From NCBI RefSeq assembly GCF_004114995.1, contig NZ_SDJP01000001.1, positions 431,048-495,047 on the forward strand: DNA of 64,000 bases. Reading direction: 5' to 3'. The notes below the pieces were generated by a model. It saw only the letters and a program-made list of their open reading frames with translations, did not search any database and was not told the origin of the DNA. The DNA is from Halorubrum amylolyticum. GTDB lineage: Archaea; Halobacteriota; Halobacteria; Halobacteriales; Haloferacaceae. Positions 1 through 9,865 of this stretch are shown here, one piece after another; position 1 is the stretch's first letter; each line of letters starts with the position of its first letter. Both the position numbers and the translations under genes were made by a program.

Positions 1-186
1 GAACGTCCAGTTGAGCCTGACCGGGATTCCCAGCACCGTCCCGATCTTGATTCCGCGCATGTCAACGAGTTGAGCGGGTAGGTGGTTAAACGTCGGGGAG
101 GCGGCGGGAGAGGGCGGCGATCGGACGAGAGTGGGGCGGCGATCGGACCGACGTGACAGCGGCGACTGGGGTCCGACTCGCCGTCG

Positions 187-194
187 TTTATAAG
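187..194 (+). promoter_or_regulatory. TATA box of the cupin gene
   Basis: TTTATAAG is centred about 28 nt before the ATG at 218. That spacing would place transcription at or within a few bases of the start codon, as in leaderless haloarchaeal mRNAs. The rest of positions 1-217 shows no gene. Confidence 0.6.
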
Positions 195-217
195 CCACCG
201 GCCGACGATCGGCCGGT

Positions 218-616
218 ATGCGCGACACCACCGACGACGCGGCGACGGGAGACTCCGACCCCGTCGTGAAGCGCGACGACGAGATCGACTACGAGGCGGT
301 CGACGCCGCCGACGGGCTCCGGAAGGGCGTGCTCCTCGGCGAGTCGGACGGCGCTCCGCACTTCGCGATGCGGCGGTTCGAGCTCGCGGCCGGCGCCGCG
401 GTCCCGCGCCACACGAACGCGGTCGAACACGAGCAGTACGTGCTCGCCGGCGAGTACGTGGTGGGGATCGGCGAGGAGGAGCACGTCGTCGGCCCCGGCG
501 ACGCCCTCCTCATCCCGGCGGGCGTCGAGCACTGGTACCGGAACGAGAGCGAGGAGCCGGGGGCGTTCATCTGCGCGGTGCCGAACGGGGACGACGAGAT
601 CGAACTGGTCGAGTAG
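218..616 (+). CDS. Small cupin-domain protein
   Basis: A 132-residue single-domain cupin. The first cupin motif lies around residues 62-77 (PRHTNAVEHEQYVLAG), with the His, Glu and Gln expected of metal ligands, and the second around residues 93-108 (GDALLIPAGVEHWYRN). Such small cytoplasmic beta-barrel proteins serve as metal-dependent isomerases or dioxygenases, or as ligand-binding regulators; the substrate here cannot be deduced. The ATG fits the TATA box at 187-194. Its stop lies 19 bp from the end of the convergent hydrolase gene, so the two are transcribed independently. Confidence 0.85.
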   Translation: MRDTTDDAATGDSDPVVKRDDEIDYEAVDAADGLRKGVLLGESDGAPHFAMRRFELAAGAAVPRHTNAVEHEQYVLAGEYVVGIGEEEHVVGPGDALLIPAGVEHWYRNESEEPGAFICAVPNGDDEIELVE

Positions 617-635
617 GGGCGGTACGGCCCAACTG

Positions 636-1439
636 CTACTCGATCGTGCCGACCCGGTCCGCGACGTAGCCGAACTGGTCGCGGTAGCCGTACGGCGACA
701 GCAACACGGGGTAGAAGGGCTCGTCGGCGCGGAGTTGCTCGTCGCCGGCGGCCGCGAACGCCTCGCCGGCCTCGACGCGCTCGAAATTGCGCGCGAACAC
801 CTCGTACACCTCGGCGTCCGGCTTGGGGATCCGGTCGCGGAGGCGGAACACCGACACGTCCTCGCGCCCGCCGGCGTCGACCACGTCTTCGGCGCCGGGC
901 GCGGGAGTGACGCCCGTCGCGGCCAGAAACGCCCGCACGAGCCAGTAGGCGTTGTCGGCGGCGGCGTCCGAGCCCTGCAGACCGGCCTCCACTTCGAGGG
1001 TGTGCGGGTGTTCGATGAGTCGCCCCTCGGTGAACGCGTCGGTCTGGATCACGGCGTCGACCGGGAGGTGCGGGGCGACCGCGCGGGCGACCTCGTCCAT
1101 CGAGTCGACGACGGCGAACGGCTCGGCGTACGACTGCGTCGAGTGGATCGCGAGCGTGGAGCAGCCGCCGAGCGCGTCGAGCAACTCGGCGGCGAGCCGC
1201 CCCTCGTGCGCCTCCGCGTCCGGGTCGCCGGGGAACGACCGGTTGAGGTCGGCGTCGAGGTAGCGGACCCCGGCGTCGAGCGCCGTCTCGTTGGCGACGA
1301 TCAGCCGGACCGGGCGCTCGATGTCGAGGTCGGCGTCGAGGAGCCGCCGGACCGCGCGGGCACCGCAGGGCTCGTCGCCGTGGATCGCGCCGACGACCGC
1401 GACCTCCGGCTCCCCCTCGCCCAGATCGTGAACGTCCAT
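636..1439 (-). CDS. Succinylglutamate desuccinylase/aspartoacylase-family protein
   Basis: A 267-residue zinc-carboxypeptidase-like hydrolase. HGDEPCGAR near residue 20 supplies the His and Glu zinc ligands, DLNRSFPG near residue 65 is the family Asp-Leu-Asn-Arg motif, and AIHST near residue 98 gives the third ligand His. Family members hydrolyse N-acyl amino acids or related amides in the cytoplasm. I chose the internal ATG (MDVHDLGEG) because the longer frame upstream is GC-driven low-complexity sequence that overlaps the next gene. A paralogous family member is at 61489-62577. The substrate is unknown. Confidence 0.8.
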   Translation of the reverse strand: MDVHDLGEGEPEVAVVGAIHGDEPCGARAVRRLLDADLDIERPVRLIVANETALDAGVRYLDADLNRSFPGDPDAEAHEGRLAAELLDALGGCSTLAIHSTQSYAEPFAVVDSMDEVARAVAPHLPVDAVIQTDAFTEGRLIEHPHTLEVEAGLQGSDAAADNAYWLVRAFLAATGVTPAPGAEDVVDAGGREDVSVFRLRDRIPKPDAEVYEVFARNFERVEAGEAFAAAGDEQLRADEPFYPVLLSPYGYRDQFGYVADRVGTIE

Positions 1440-1525
1440 ACGATCGAAAGGAGGCCCGCCGATAAGTGGCGTTCGGATCGGGGACGCGGCTCGGCGGCCC
1501 TCTCGGCTCAGTTCTCCTCGCCGAC

Positions 1526-2050
1526 TCAGTGCTCCTCGTCGATTCGCTCCGCGTACTCGTAGTCGGCCGGGTACGCCTCCGGGCGGGCGCCGTCGATGGG
1601 GATCTCCCACCCGTCGACGGCGGTCGGGTCGTCGAGCGCGGCCCGGAGCGTCGCCCGGACCTCGTCGAGGTCGACCCCGTAGAAGTCGCCCGGGAGCCCG
1701 CGGAGGTACTCCAACGCGGTCTCGAACAGCGACCGCATCCCGTCGTCGTTCCCGAAGTCGACGCGCTTGTACGCGCCCGCCGCGACCTGCACCATCCCGT
1801 GAAGGAAGGCGCTTTCGGCGGTGCCGCTGCCGTAGTTGTACCACTCGTCCTCGAAGCAGTCGTGGGACTCGTGGAACGCGCCGGCGTTGAACAGCCGGAC
1901 GCCGTGCTCGGTCGCCCGCCGGAGGGTGGCGTGCTCCCAGTGGCCGCCGGCGATCCGGGTGTCGGCGGCGGCGTCCTCGTCCGCCGCGTGCCACCCGGTC
2001 GGGTTCCCGAGCGGCGGGGCGACGCCGGGATCGCGGGTGTGTTCGTCCAT
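1526..2050 (-). CDS. DUF309 domain-containing protein
   Basis: A 174-residue acidic protein. The DUF309 signature is clear: [18 protein letters not shown], followed by a [13 protein letters not shown] segment, in an all-helical domain that recurs in archaea and cyanobacteria. The conserved His, Glu and Trp residues suggest a small ligand or metal site, but no activity is established for the family. It lies 86 bp upstream of the aspartoacylase-like gene on the same strand and could be co-transcribed with it. The start MDEHTRDPG is favoured because the upstream in-frame extension is Arg-rich shadow sequence. Confidence 0.8.
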   Translation of the reverse strand: MDEHTRDPGVAPPLGNPTGWHAADEDAAADTRIAGGHWEHATLRRATEHGVRLFNAGAFHESHDCFEDEWYNYGSGTAESAFLHGMVQVAAGAYKRVDFGNDDGMRSLFETALEYLRGLPGDFYGVDLDEVRATLRAALDDPTAVDGWEIPIDGARPEAYPADYEYAERIDEEH

Positions 2051-2197
2051 GGGGGCGCGTCGCGCCCGCAGCGACCTAACCGTTTCGCGCGTGACGGACG
2101 GGGCGCCGCCCCGAGGCCCGACCGAGTCGCTTCGCGGCGGCCGGTCGGTCCCGCCGGATCGAACGGTTCTTTCCCCCGCCGGGCGTCGGGTCGGGCA

Positions 2198-3091
2198 ATG
2201 GACGCCGGCCTCTTCTCCGCCATCGGCGCCGCGGTCGTCTGGGGGGTGTACATTTTCGTGCTCAAGCGCTCCTTCTCGGGGTACCCGCCCGCCGGGCTCA
2301 CGGTGCTGATCAACGCCTCGGCGATCGCGTGGTTCCTCCCGGTGACCCTCGCGACGAACGACCTCGCTGCCGGCGGCATCGAGGGATTCGTCCGGGGGGT
2401 GACCGGCGCCGACCCCGCCGCCGTCGCGGTCGTCGCCGGGACCGCGGCGGCGACCGCGGCCGCGTTCGTGCTGTTCCTCCGGGCGATCGACGAGGGTGAC
2501 GTGTCGTACGTGACCCCGATCAACAAGGTCGTCCCGATGTTCGTGCTCCCGCTGGAGGTGCTGCTGCTCGGCGAGGTGCTCGCGCCGATACAGGTCGCCG
2601 GGGTCGTCGTCGCCACCGCGGCCGTGTACGTCGCGAACTACGAGCCGGGGGACCTGCTCGCACCCCTTGTCGGGGCCGTTCACTCGCGGCCGGCCCAGCT
2701 CGCACTCGTGAGCGCGGCGTGTTACGCGGTCTCCGACCTCGGGAAACGGGTGGCGCTTCAGGAGTTCGCGATCCCCGGAACGCTGTGGGTGCCGCTCCTG
2801 CTCGCGGGCGTGACGCTCGTGTTGCTCCCGGGCGCGGTTCGGAATCCGCCGAGCGTGACGCGCCGCGACGCGCCGAAGTTCCTCGCCGCCGGCGCGCTGG
2901 TCGCGCTCGGCGAGCACCTGACCACGGTCGCGTTCGCGGCGCTGCCAGCGAGCATCGCCTCGCCGGTGATCAACACGCAGGCCATCGTCGCCGTCGTGCT
3001 CGGCGGGGTGATCCTCGGCGAGCGCTACTTCCGCGTTCGGCTCGTCGCCGCGCTCCTCGCAGTCATCGGGGTCGGGATGATCGCGCTCTAG
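2198..3091 (+). CDS. EamA/DMT-superfamily transporter
   Basis: A 297-residue polytopic membrane protein with about ten hydrophobic segments arranged as two EamA repeats (residues about 1-140 and 155-297). It begins [20 protein letters not shown], a typical first helix of the drug/metabolite transporter superfamily, and each repeat ends with a helix of the [14 protein letters not shown] or [14 protein letters not shown] type. Such proteins export amino acids, nucleobases or other metabolites across the cytoplasmic membrane; the substrate is not predictable. It is divergent from the DUF309 gene, with a 147-bp shared promoter region. The long upstream extension of the frame is a shadow. Confidence 0.85.
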   Translation: MDAGLFSAIGAAVVWGVYIFVLKRSFSGYPPAGLTVLINASAIAWFLPVTLATNDLAAGGIEGFVRGVTGADPAAVAVVAGTAAATAAAFVLFLRAIDEGDVSYVTPINKVVPMFVLPLEVLLLGEVLAPIQVAGVVVATAAVYVANYEPGDLLAPLVGAVHSRPAQLALVSAACYAVSDLGKRVALQEFAIPGTLWVPLLLAGVTLVLLPGAVRNPPSVTRRDAPKFLAAGALVALGEHLTTVAFAALPASIASPVINTQAIVAVVLGGVILGERYFRVRLVAALLAVIGVGMIAL

Positions 3092-3163
3092 CTCGTCCGC
3101 GGCGGGGCGCCGAGCCTTGCCGCCACCCGGAGAACACTTGACCGATCAGCCCGTGTCAGCGGT

Positions 3164-4210
3164 ATGGACACCGCGACGGGCCCCACGTCGATCGACCACG
3201 CCGAGTCGATCGTGAACGCTCTCGGCGACGGCGCGTACGTTCTCGACGCGGACCGGAACCGCGTGTTCGTCAACGATCGGCTCCGGGAGGTGACCGCGTT
3301 CGGCGAGGACGTGCTCCACGCGAAACACCCCGAGCGCGTCGTTGCCGAGGGGTACTGGAGCGCCGAGATGGGCGACCGCTACCGCGAGGCGGCCGACCGC
3401 GTCCTCGCGGGCGAGGCGGACGACGAGCGGGTCCAGCTTACGACGACCCTCGGCGACGGCAGCGACGTGACCACCGAAACGCGACTGACGCCGATCGAGC
3501 GCGACGGAAACATCGTCGGCACGGTCGGGGTCATCCGCGACGTCACCGAGCGAGTCGAACGCGAGCGCGAGTTGGAGCGGCTCAACGAGCGGCTCGAACG
3601 CCTCGCGGGGTTCCTCTCGCACGACCTCAAGAACCCCCTCGCCGTCGCGCGGGGGTATCTGGACGTGGCCCGCGAGACGGAGGACCTCGGCCGGCTCGAC
3701 CCCGCGGACGACGCGCTCGACCGGATCGACGCCCTGATCGACGAGGCGCTCGTGATGGCCAGAGACCCCGCGGCGATCGAAGTCGATCTCGAACCGGTCG
3801 ATCTCGACGCGCTCGCGACCGACTGCTGGGAGCCCGGCGATGTCGGGGAGCCGCCGGCGGGCGCGACGCTCGTCGTCGAAGGGGCTGGTCCGGTCGCGGC
3901 CGACCGCGACCTGCTCCGGCGGGCAATCGGGAACCTGCTCGGCAACGCGTTCGACCACGCCGGCGACGCGCCCGCGATCCGCGTCGGCGTCGACGACAGG
4001 GGGATCTACGTCGCCGACGACGGTCCCGGAATCCCCCCGGACGAGCGCGCCGACGTAACCGAGTTCGGCGTCTCGAACGACGGCGGCACGGGGATCGGGC
4101 TCGCCATCGTCGAGCGCGTCGCGGCCGCGCACGGCTGGACGCTGGAGGTCGGTGAGTCGCCCGACGGCGGTTTCGAGGTGCGACTAGTCGGCGCGGAACC
4201 GACGGGGTAA
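3164..4210 (+). CDS. PAS-domain sensor histidine kinase
   Basis: A 348-residue soluble two-component kinase with no membrane segment. An N-terminal PAS fold (residues about 10-130) precedes a coiled linker rich in Glu and Arg. The HisKA domain has the H-box FLSHDLKNPL near residue 150, and the ATPase domain has the N-box LLGNAFDHAG, G1 VADDGPGIP and G2 GGTGIGLAIV. All catalytic elements are intact. It presumably senses an intracellular ligand or redox state and phosphorylates a partner response regulator; none is adjacent. This architecture is common among orphan haloarchaeal kinases. Confidence 0.88.
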   Translation: MDTATGPTSIDHAESIVNALGDGAYVLDADRNRVFVNDRLREVTAFGEDVLHAKHPERVVAEGYWSAEMGDRYREAADRVLAGEADDERVQLTTTLGDGSDVTTETRLTPIERDGNIVGTVGVIRDVTERVERERELERLNERLERLAGFLSHDLKNPLAVARGYLDVARETEDLGRLDPADDALDRIDALIDEALVMARDPAAIEVDLEPVDLDALATDCWEPGDVGEPPAGATLVVEGAGPVAADRDLLRRAIGNLLGNAFDHAGDAPAIRVGVDDRGIYVADDGPGIPPDERADVTEFGVSNDGGTGIGLAIVERVAAAHGWTLEVGESPDGGFEVRLVGAEPTG

Positions 4211-4240
4211 AGGGGTGGGGTGTCGAACTCAGGGCCGCGT

Positions 4241-4324
4241 GCGAGGGTAGCCAAGCCCGGAAACGGCGGCGGACTCAAGATCCGCTCCTGTAGAGGTCCG
4301 TGGGTTCAAATCCCTCCCCTCGCA
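4241..4324 (+). tRNA. tRNA-Leu (anticodon CAA)
   Basis: The acceptor stem GCGAGGG pairs with CCCTCGC, followed by discriminator A. The anticodon arm GCGGA-CTCAAGA-TCCGC gives anticodon CAA (codon UUG). The long variable arm with a CCT/AGG stem is typical of class II tRNA-Leu. The T-loop is TTCAAAT, and its stem GTGGG/CCCTC carries one U-U mismatch. There is no intron and CCA is not encoded. The gene starts about 30 bp after the kinase gene. Confidence 0.93.
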
Positions 4325-4356
4325 TGAGCGCGTCCACAACGCGCGAATGCACACGG

Positions 4357-4419
4357 GGGGAGGATTTGAATCAGGGAGCGCCTCTGGCGCGACCGTGGTT
4401 CAAATCCCTCCCCTCGCAT
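4357..4419 (+). repeat. Partial duplicate of the tRNA-Leu 3' end inside an inverted repeat
   Basis: Positions 4393-4419 repeat the tRNA 3' end (4298-4325), including all of TTCAAATCCCTCCCCTCGCA, with one G missing. The copy forms the right arm of an inverted repeat: GGGGAGGATTTGAA at 4357-4370 pairs with TTCAAATCCCTCCCC at 4399-4413 with one bulged base, and an inner GCGCC/GGCGC stem sits in the loop. It may be an old tRNA-targeted att duplication or a transcription-terminating hairpin. Confidence 0.7.
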
Positions 4420-4443
4420 CGTCGGGGTCCACCCCCGCGATGC

Positions 4444-4469
4444 GGAAGACGCTCTCGGAGCGCTCTTCC
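4444..4469 (+). repeat. Hairpin downstream of tRNA-Leu
   Basis: GGAAGACGCT pairs with AGCGCTCTTCC around a CTCGG loop, with one bulged base. It lies between the tRNA remnant and the first non-coding repeat. It could end or stabilise a transcript, but no T-run follows. Confidence 0.45.
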
Positions 4470-4507
4470 CTCGCAACACTTCACTCGAACTTGACGAGCG
4501 TCGGCTA

Positions 4508-4515
4508 TTTATAAA
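4508..4515 (+). promoter_or_regulatory. TATA-like box upstream of non-coding repeat copy A
   Basis: TTTATAAA is the only strong TATA-like sequence between the tRNA and repeat A. Transcription would start near 4537-4540, about 35 nt before the conserved block. Copy B also has a TATA-like box just upstream; copy C has no convincing one. Confidence 0.4.
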
Positions 4516-4571
4516 CCGGATTGCTCGCAGCGATCATCCGCATCGATCGCTGAGTTACACCTACACGATGC

Positions 4572-4884
4572 GGTGGCGCGTGCCGCCGAGCGCCCAGCGG
4601 GCGCGAGGTGCACGCGCGAGGGAGCCGGTGGTCCGAAGCGAAGCGGAGGACCACCGACGAGGCTGGGGAGGCGTGAGGCGCTGTGCGGTGCGGTCGGGTG
4701 GGACTCAAAGGGGCAGTCGCCGGCGGCAGGGGCCGCCGGCTGCCAGAGGCGCGAAGCGCCTCGCTGCCGCGAGGACGAAGCACGCTGTAGCAAGCATCGC
4801 AAGGAGCGAGTGAAACGAGCGACTGAGGAGCGCAGCAAAGCGCGCGAGTCCTCGCGGCTGGGGCTTTGGAGCTGTTTACTGTCG
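4572..4884 (+). repeat. Non-coding structured repeat, copy A (possible RNA gene)
   Basis: First of three ~310-nt copies in the window, all in + orientation. Conserved blocks include GAGGCTGGGGAGGCGTGAGG, GGGTGGGACTCAAAGGGGCA, GACGAAGCAC, GAGCGACTGA and GCGAGTCCTCGCGGCTGGGG. Between them lie hairpin arms that differ between copies. Here these are GGTGGTCC paired with GGACCACC (4625-4656), and a 54-nt insert at 4720-4773 with nested GC hairpins, one being AGGCGC-GAAG-CGCCT. The paired arms and frame-breaking insert lengths argue for RNA rather than protein. The element ends 8 bp before the stop of the convergent membrane-protein gene. Function unknown. Confidence 0.75.
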
Positions 4885-4892
4885 ATCCATAC

Positions 4893-5324
4893 TCAACCGC
4901 TGATACCCGATCGACCCAGCGCGAGCCCGGCGAACGCGACGACCGCCAGCTCGACGCCGACGGCGACCGCGGACCCGAGTGCGCCGAGAGCGACGATCAC
5001 ACCCTGATCGGGACCGATCCACAGCAGCACCGCGCCGGTCCCGACGAGGTACGCGATCCCGCCGACGGCGCCGGTCGCCAGCGTCGTCCCGCCCACGTCG
5101 AGCGCGTCGTCGCCGCGCCGACCCACCCGATACGCGACGCCGAGGAGCAGCCCGTAGACGAGGGCGAACGCGACGAAGCGCCCGCCGAGGGTGTACAGAC
5201 TGATCGCTCCCGGCCCGGAGAGACCGATCGACGACTCCAAGATGATCGGCGGGATGCGACGCGTGACGCTGATCGCGACCGCGACGACGGCCGCGACCGC
5301 GGGAGGGACTGGGGACCAGTTCAT
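4893..5324 (-). CDS. Conserved membrane protein
   Basis: A 143-residue hydrophobic protein with about four transmembrane helices and Gly/Ala-rich segments. It starts MNWSPVPPAVAAVVAVAIS. I recognise no domain of known activity; the length and helix pattern match small unassigned haloarchaeal membrane proteins. The start was placed at the ATG at 5324 because the upstream in-frame extension reads as shadow sequence over the pyrG promoter. It is divergent from pyrG with a 156-bp gap, and its stop almost touches non-coding repeat A. Confidence 0.65.
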   Translation of the reverse strand: MNWSPVPPAVAAVVAVAISVTRRIPPIILESSIGLSGPGAISLYTLGGRFVAFALVYGLLLGVAYRVGRRGDDALDVGGTTLATGAVGGIAYLVGTGAVLLWIGPDQGVIVALGALGSAVAVGVELAVVAFAGLALGRSGISG

Positions 5325-5480
5325 GGGACGGGCGGGTCGTGCGTCCGCGACCGGTGAGTAGCTTTCGCTCCGGCGTCGGACTCTCCCGCCGCTTTCCGCA
5401 CCCGTCGTCAAAAGGTCACGAACGTCCACCCGAAACGAAGGGTCCGAAACGGTTTTGCCGGCCCCTGACGGACGGTCGAT

Positions 5481-7136
<1,656 letters not shown>

Positions 7137-8054
7137 ATGGTCGAGACGGAGGACTTCATCGCGGAGGCGAAAGCGGAGATCCGGGAGGCGATCGGCGACG
7201 CGAACGCCGTGATCGCCCTCTCGGGGGGCGTCGACTCCTCGGTCGCGGCGACGCTCGCGTACGAGGCGGTCGGCGACCAGCTCACCCCGGTGTACGTCGA
7301 CACGGGGTTGATGCGGAAGGGGGAGACGGACGAGATCCGCGACACCTTCTCGTTCATGGAGTCGCTGCGGGTGATCGAGGCGCAGGACCGCTTCTTCGAC
7401 CGCCTCGAAGGCGTCACCGACCCCGAGGAGAAGCGCCACGTCATCGGCGAGGGGTTCATCGACGAGTTCGAGACCGTCGCGCGCGACGTGGGCGCCGACT
7501 ACCTCGTGCAGGGCACGATCTACCCCGACCGCATCGAGTCGGAGGGCAACATCAAGTCGCACCACAACGTCGGCGGGCTCCCCGAGGTCGTCGACTTCGA
7601 GGGGATTGTCGAACCCGTTCGCGACCTCTACAAGGACGAGGTCCGCGAGGTCGCTCGCGCGCTCGGGCTCGAAGCGATCATCTCCGAGCGCATGCCGTTC
7701 CCCGGTCCCGGGCTCGCCGTTCGGATCGTCGGCGAGGTGACCCCCGAGAAGGCCGCGGTCGCCCGCGAGGCGACCCACGTCGTCGAGGAGGAGCTGGAGG
7801 AGTACGACCCGTGGCAGGCGTTCGCCGCCGTGCTCGGGAAGGCCACCGGCGTGAAAGGTGACAACCGCGTCCACGGCTGGGTCGTCGCCGTGCGCTCGGT
7901 CGAGAGCCGCGACGGGATGACCGCGCGCGCTCAGGAGCTCGACTGGAGCACCCTCCAGCGTATCCAGAGCCGGATCACCGGCGAGAACGAGAACGTGGCG
8001 CGCGTCGTCTACGACGTGACCCACAAACCGCCCGCGACGATCGAGTACGAGTGA
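7137..8054 (+). CDS. guaA: GMP synthase subunit B (ATP-pyrophosphatase domain)
   Basis: A 305-residue archaeal-type GMP synthase subunit that adenylates XMP and aminates it to GMP. The pyrophosphatase P-loop [13 protein letters not shown] lies near residue 30, and the dimerisation domain contains [13 protein letters not shown] and ends [13 protein letters not shown], the usual C-terminus. The glutaminase half is absent, as expected in archaea where it is a separate subunit; that partner is not in this window. It abuts pyrG and overlaps the next gene by one base (TGATG), giving a three-gene unit. Confidence 0.96.
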   Translation: MVETEDFIAEAKAEIREAIGDANAVIALSGGVDSSVAATLAYEAVGDQLTPVYVDTGLMRKGETDEIRDTFSFMESLRVIEAQDRFFDRLEGVTDPEEKRHVIGEGFIDEFETVARDVGADYLVQGTIYPDRIESEGNIKSHHNVGGLPEVVDFEGIVEPVRDLYKDEVREVARALGLEAIISERMPFPGPGLAVRIVGEVTPEKAAVAREATHVVEEELEEYDPWQAFAAVLGKATGVKGDNRVHGWVVAVRSVESRDGMTARAQELDWSTLQRIQSRITGENENVARVVYDVTHKPPATIEYE

Positions 8055-8446
8055 TGGCGGGGACCACCACCGCCGCCCGCCCCGACGGCGGCCACGTCGA
8101 GGGACCGATCGCCGTCGTCGCCGGCCCCGACGAGCACGGGATCGGGGGGGAGCTCGCGGCGCTCGGCGTCGCGATCCGCCGCATCGAGGGGCTCGCCACC
8201 GCCGACGCGCTCTCCGAGGCCGGAATCTCGGAGGCCGCCTACTTCGTCCTCACCGACGTGGAGGAGGCGACCGGCATTCCGATCGCCAAGGAGCTGAATC
8301 CGGATATCCTCGCGGTGACGTACGCGGAGCGGTCGCTGCCGGAGTTCGTCGCCGGCGTCGCCGACCTCGCGATCGACCCGGCCCTGATGGGGCCGGAGGC
8401 GGTCGCGGAAGAGCTGGTCGACGCGGCCGCCGGCCGCGCGGAGTAG
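8054..8446 (+). CDS. DUF7126-like conserved haloarchaeal protein
   Basis: A 130-residue acidic protein with an alternating beta-alpha pattern (IAVVAGPDEHGIGGELAALG, then AAYFVLTDVEEATGIPIAKE), reminiscent of a small CTP-synthase-glutaminase-like or Rossmann-type fold. The family name is from memory of haloarchaeal annotation and no biochemical function is known. The ATG overlaps the guaA stop by one base, so translation is coupled and a role tied to nucleotide amidation is a reasonable inference. A GTG just upstream is an alternative start adding one residue. Confidence 0.75.
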   Translation: MAGTTTAARPDGGHVEGPIAVVAGPDEHGIGGELAALGVAIRRIEGLATADALSEAGISEAAYFVLTDVEEATGIPIAKELNPDILAVTYAERSLPEFVAGVADLAIDPALMGPEAVAEELVDAAAGRAE

Positions 8447-8772
8447 GCGCGCGGACCGACCGGCCCTCTCCTGAAACGATGTCCTCACCTGCATAGCTGC
8501 CCGTGGCGCGTCCGGTCCTCGTGGCGCGTCCGGCGTCGGCCTGTTATCTGCCCGTCGGTCGGACCCGAGTGTGTGTCCGGCGACCGCTCTCCGGCTGGAA
8601 CCCGCAATCGAGGAGGAGAACGATACGATTACAGATACGATCTCAAAAACATCATATTCCGATTACTTACTCCCGTCCCGCCGCGCGCCGCCCGAGGTGC
8701 TCGACGCGCACGGGAACGACGGGGTGTACGGACCGGTGTCGCATTCGGAACGGCCCGACACGGATCGTCGCC
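8447..8772. other. Intergenic region without a recognised gene
   Basis: This 326-bp stretch lies between the convergent ends of the DUF7126-like gene and rdfA. Its middle part (about 8615-8670) is clearly more AT-rich than the surroundings. The open frames crossing it have no protein-like composition. No repeat or RNA structure was recognised. Confidence 0.5.
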
Positions 8773-9420
8773 CTACTGGGCCGGTTCCGCGTCCCCCGTC
8801 GTCCTCGCTTCCGAGCAGTCGCATCCGCCCGATGAGAGCAGTTCGACGACACCGTACCGCGAGTCGCACTCCGTGCAGAACACCCGCACGTCGACCGCCA
8901 CGCGGAACTCCCCCAGATCGAGGTGCGGCGTCTTCCGCAGGCCGTCCAGTTTCGTCTCCGTGACCGAGGCGAGCCGCCCACGGAGCTTCTCTATCGCCTC
9001 GGCGACGGTCGCCCCGCGGTCGCCGTCCGCGCGCTCGTACTCCGCGCCGCGGTGGTCCCGGAGGTAGCTTCGGATGGCTTGGTACGTGACCACGTCGCCG
9101 TCCAGCGTGTCGACGTCGACGCCGTCGCGTTCGAGGCGCCGCCGGAGGTGCGTCCGGTCCGCCGCACTCACCTCGTCGCCCGTTAGCAGCCGCCTCACGG
9201 CGTCGATCTCGCGTTCGGTCAACCGCACGCCCGCCTCGTCGAGCCGCGCCTCGATCAGCTTCCGGTTGAACGCCGCCGCCAGATCGCGCAGGCTCGTGTG
9301 GTCGTCGCCCGTGGCGGTCCACCGCGCCTCCAGCTCGTCGCCGACGCCGATCAGATCGTACTCGTCGACGAGGCGGGCCACCTTGGTTCGGCGGCCGCCC
9401 GCGTGGTCCGTGTCGCTCAT
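8773..9420 (-). CDS. rdfA: Rod-determining factor RdfA family protein
   Basis: A 215-residue protein matching the RdfA family known from Haloferax, where it is needed for rod-shaped cells. The N-terminal part (RRTKVARLVDEYDL, LEARWTATGDDHTSLRDLA, ERDGVDVDTLDGDVVTYQAI) is the conserved helical domain. The C-terminus carries a Cys cluster (CTEC, then CDC) that could bind zinc. No DNA-binding domain of a standard class is obvious. It is a single gene transcribed away from the TRAP genes. The assignment rests on recalled family motifs, not on a search. Confidence 0.75.
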   Translation of the reverse strand: MSDTDHAGGRRTKVARLVDEYDLIGVGDELEARWTATGDDHTSLRDLAAAFNRKLIEARLDEAGVRLTEREIDAVRRLLTGDEVSAADRTHLRRRLERDGVDVDTLDGDVVTYQAIRSYLRDHRGAEYERADGDRGATVAEAIEKLRGRLASVTETKLDGLRKTPHLDLGEFRVAVDVRVFCTECDSRYGVVELLSSGGCDCSEARTTGDAEPAQ

Positions 9421-9631
9421 TCGTCCGAAACACCGTCGGGCAGCGGCATAGGCGTTCCGTAGGACCCGTCGTCGACGGCGTTTCCGACGCCCCCGCCGCC
9501 GATCCCCTTCGGCCGCAGACGGCGCCGACGGCCGCCCCGTCCGTCGAGATCGTCATACAAATCAACAATCATAGTTATCAGTGAATATGATACGATGGGC
9601 CGATCGAGGTCGGCCGGCGCCGACCGCGGCC

Positions 9632-9865
9632 TCACAGCACTTCGAGGAAGATGAGCAGCCACCAGACGTAGCCGCCGGCGAGCGCGAGCGCGGTGAGCAG
9701 TTCGAGGACGCCGACGTACGTCTCGCCGTGGGTCCGGCGGAACGCCTGCACCTTCTCGACTCGGCTCCACACGGGCATCAGCGGCTCCGGGATGATCTCG
9801 CCGAGGCCGCCGGCCTGCTGTGCGGACTCCTCGGCGACCGCCTCGGGGGAGTCGTCGTCGCTCAT
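9632..9865 (-). CDS. Small membrane protein of the TRAP/TAXI operon
   Basis: A 77-residue protein with an acidic N-terminus, a short amphipathic segment (WSRVEKVQAFRRTHGETYVG) and one C-terminal transmembrane helix (LLTALALAGGYVWWLLIFL). It overlaps the permease stop by four bases (ATGA), so translation is coupled. It may be a reduced DctQ-like or accessory subunit of the fused permease; this is inferred only from position and topology. Confidence 0.7.
   Translation of the reverse strand: MSDDDSPEAVAEESAQQAGGLGEIIPEPLMPVWSRVEKVQAFRRTHGETYVGVLELLTALALAGGYVWWLLIFLEVL

Noticed and set aside
289..2616. A 775-codon open frame on the minus strand
   Set aside because: It is an Arg/Pro/Thr-rich shadow across four real genes in other frames, a usual effect of high GC; no domain is present.
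4393..4419. Second tRNA gene
   Set aside because: Only the 3' end is duplicated; there is no anticodon arm or 5' acceptor strand.
4505..4838. Open frames across repeat A (and similar frames over copies B and C) as small proteins
   Set aside because: Insert lengths differ by non-multiples of three between copies, the encoded sequences change frame, and conservation follows paired arms instead of codons.
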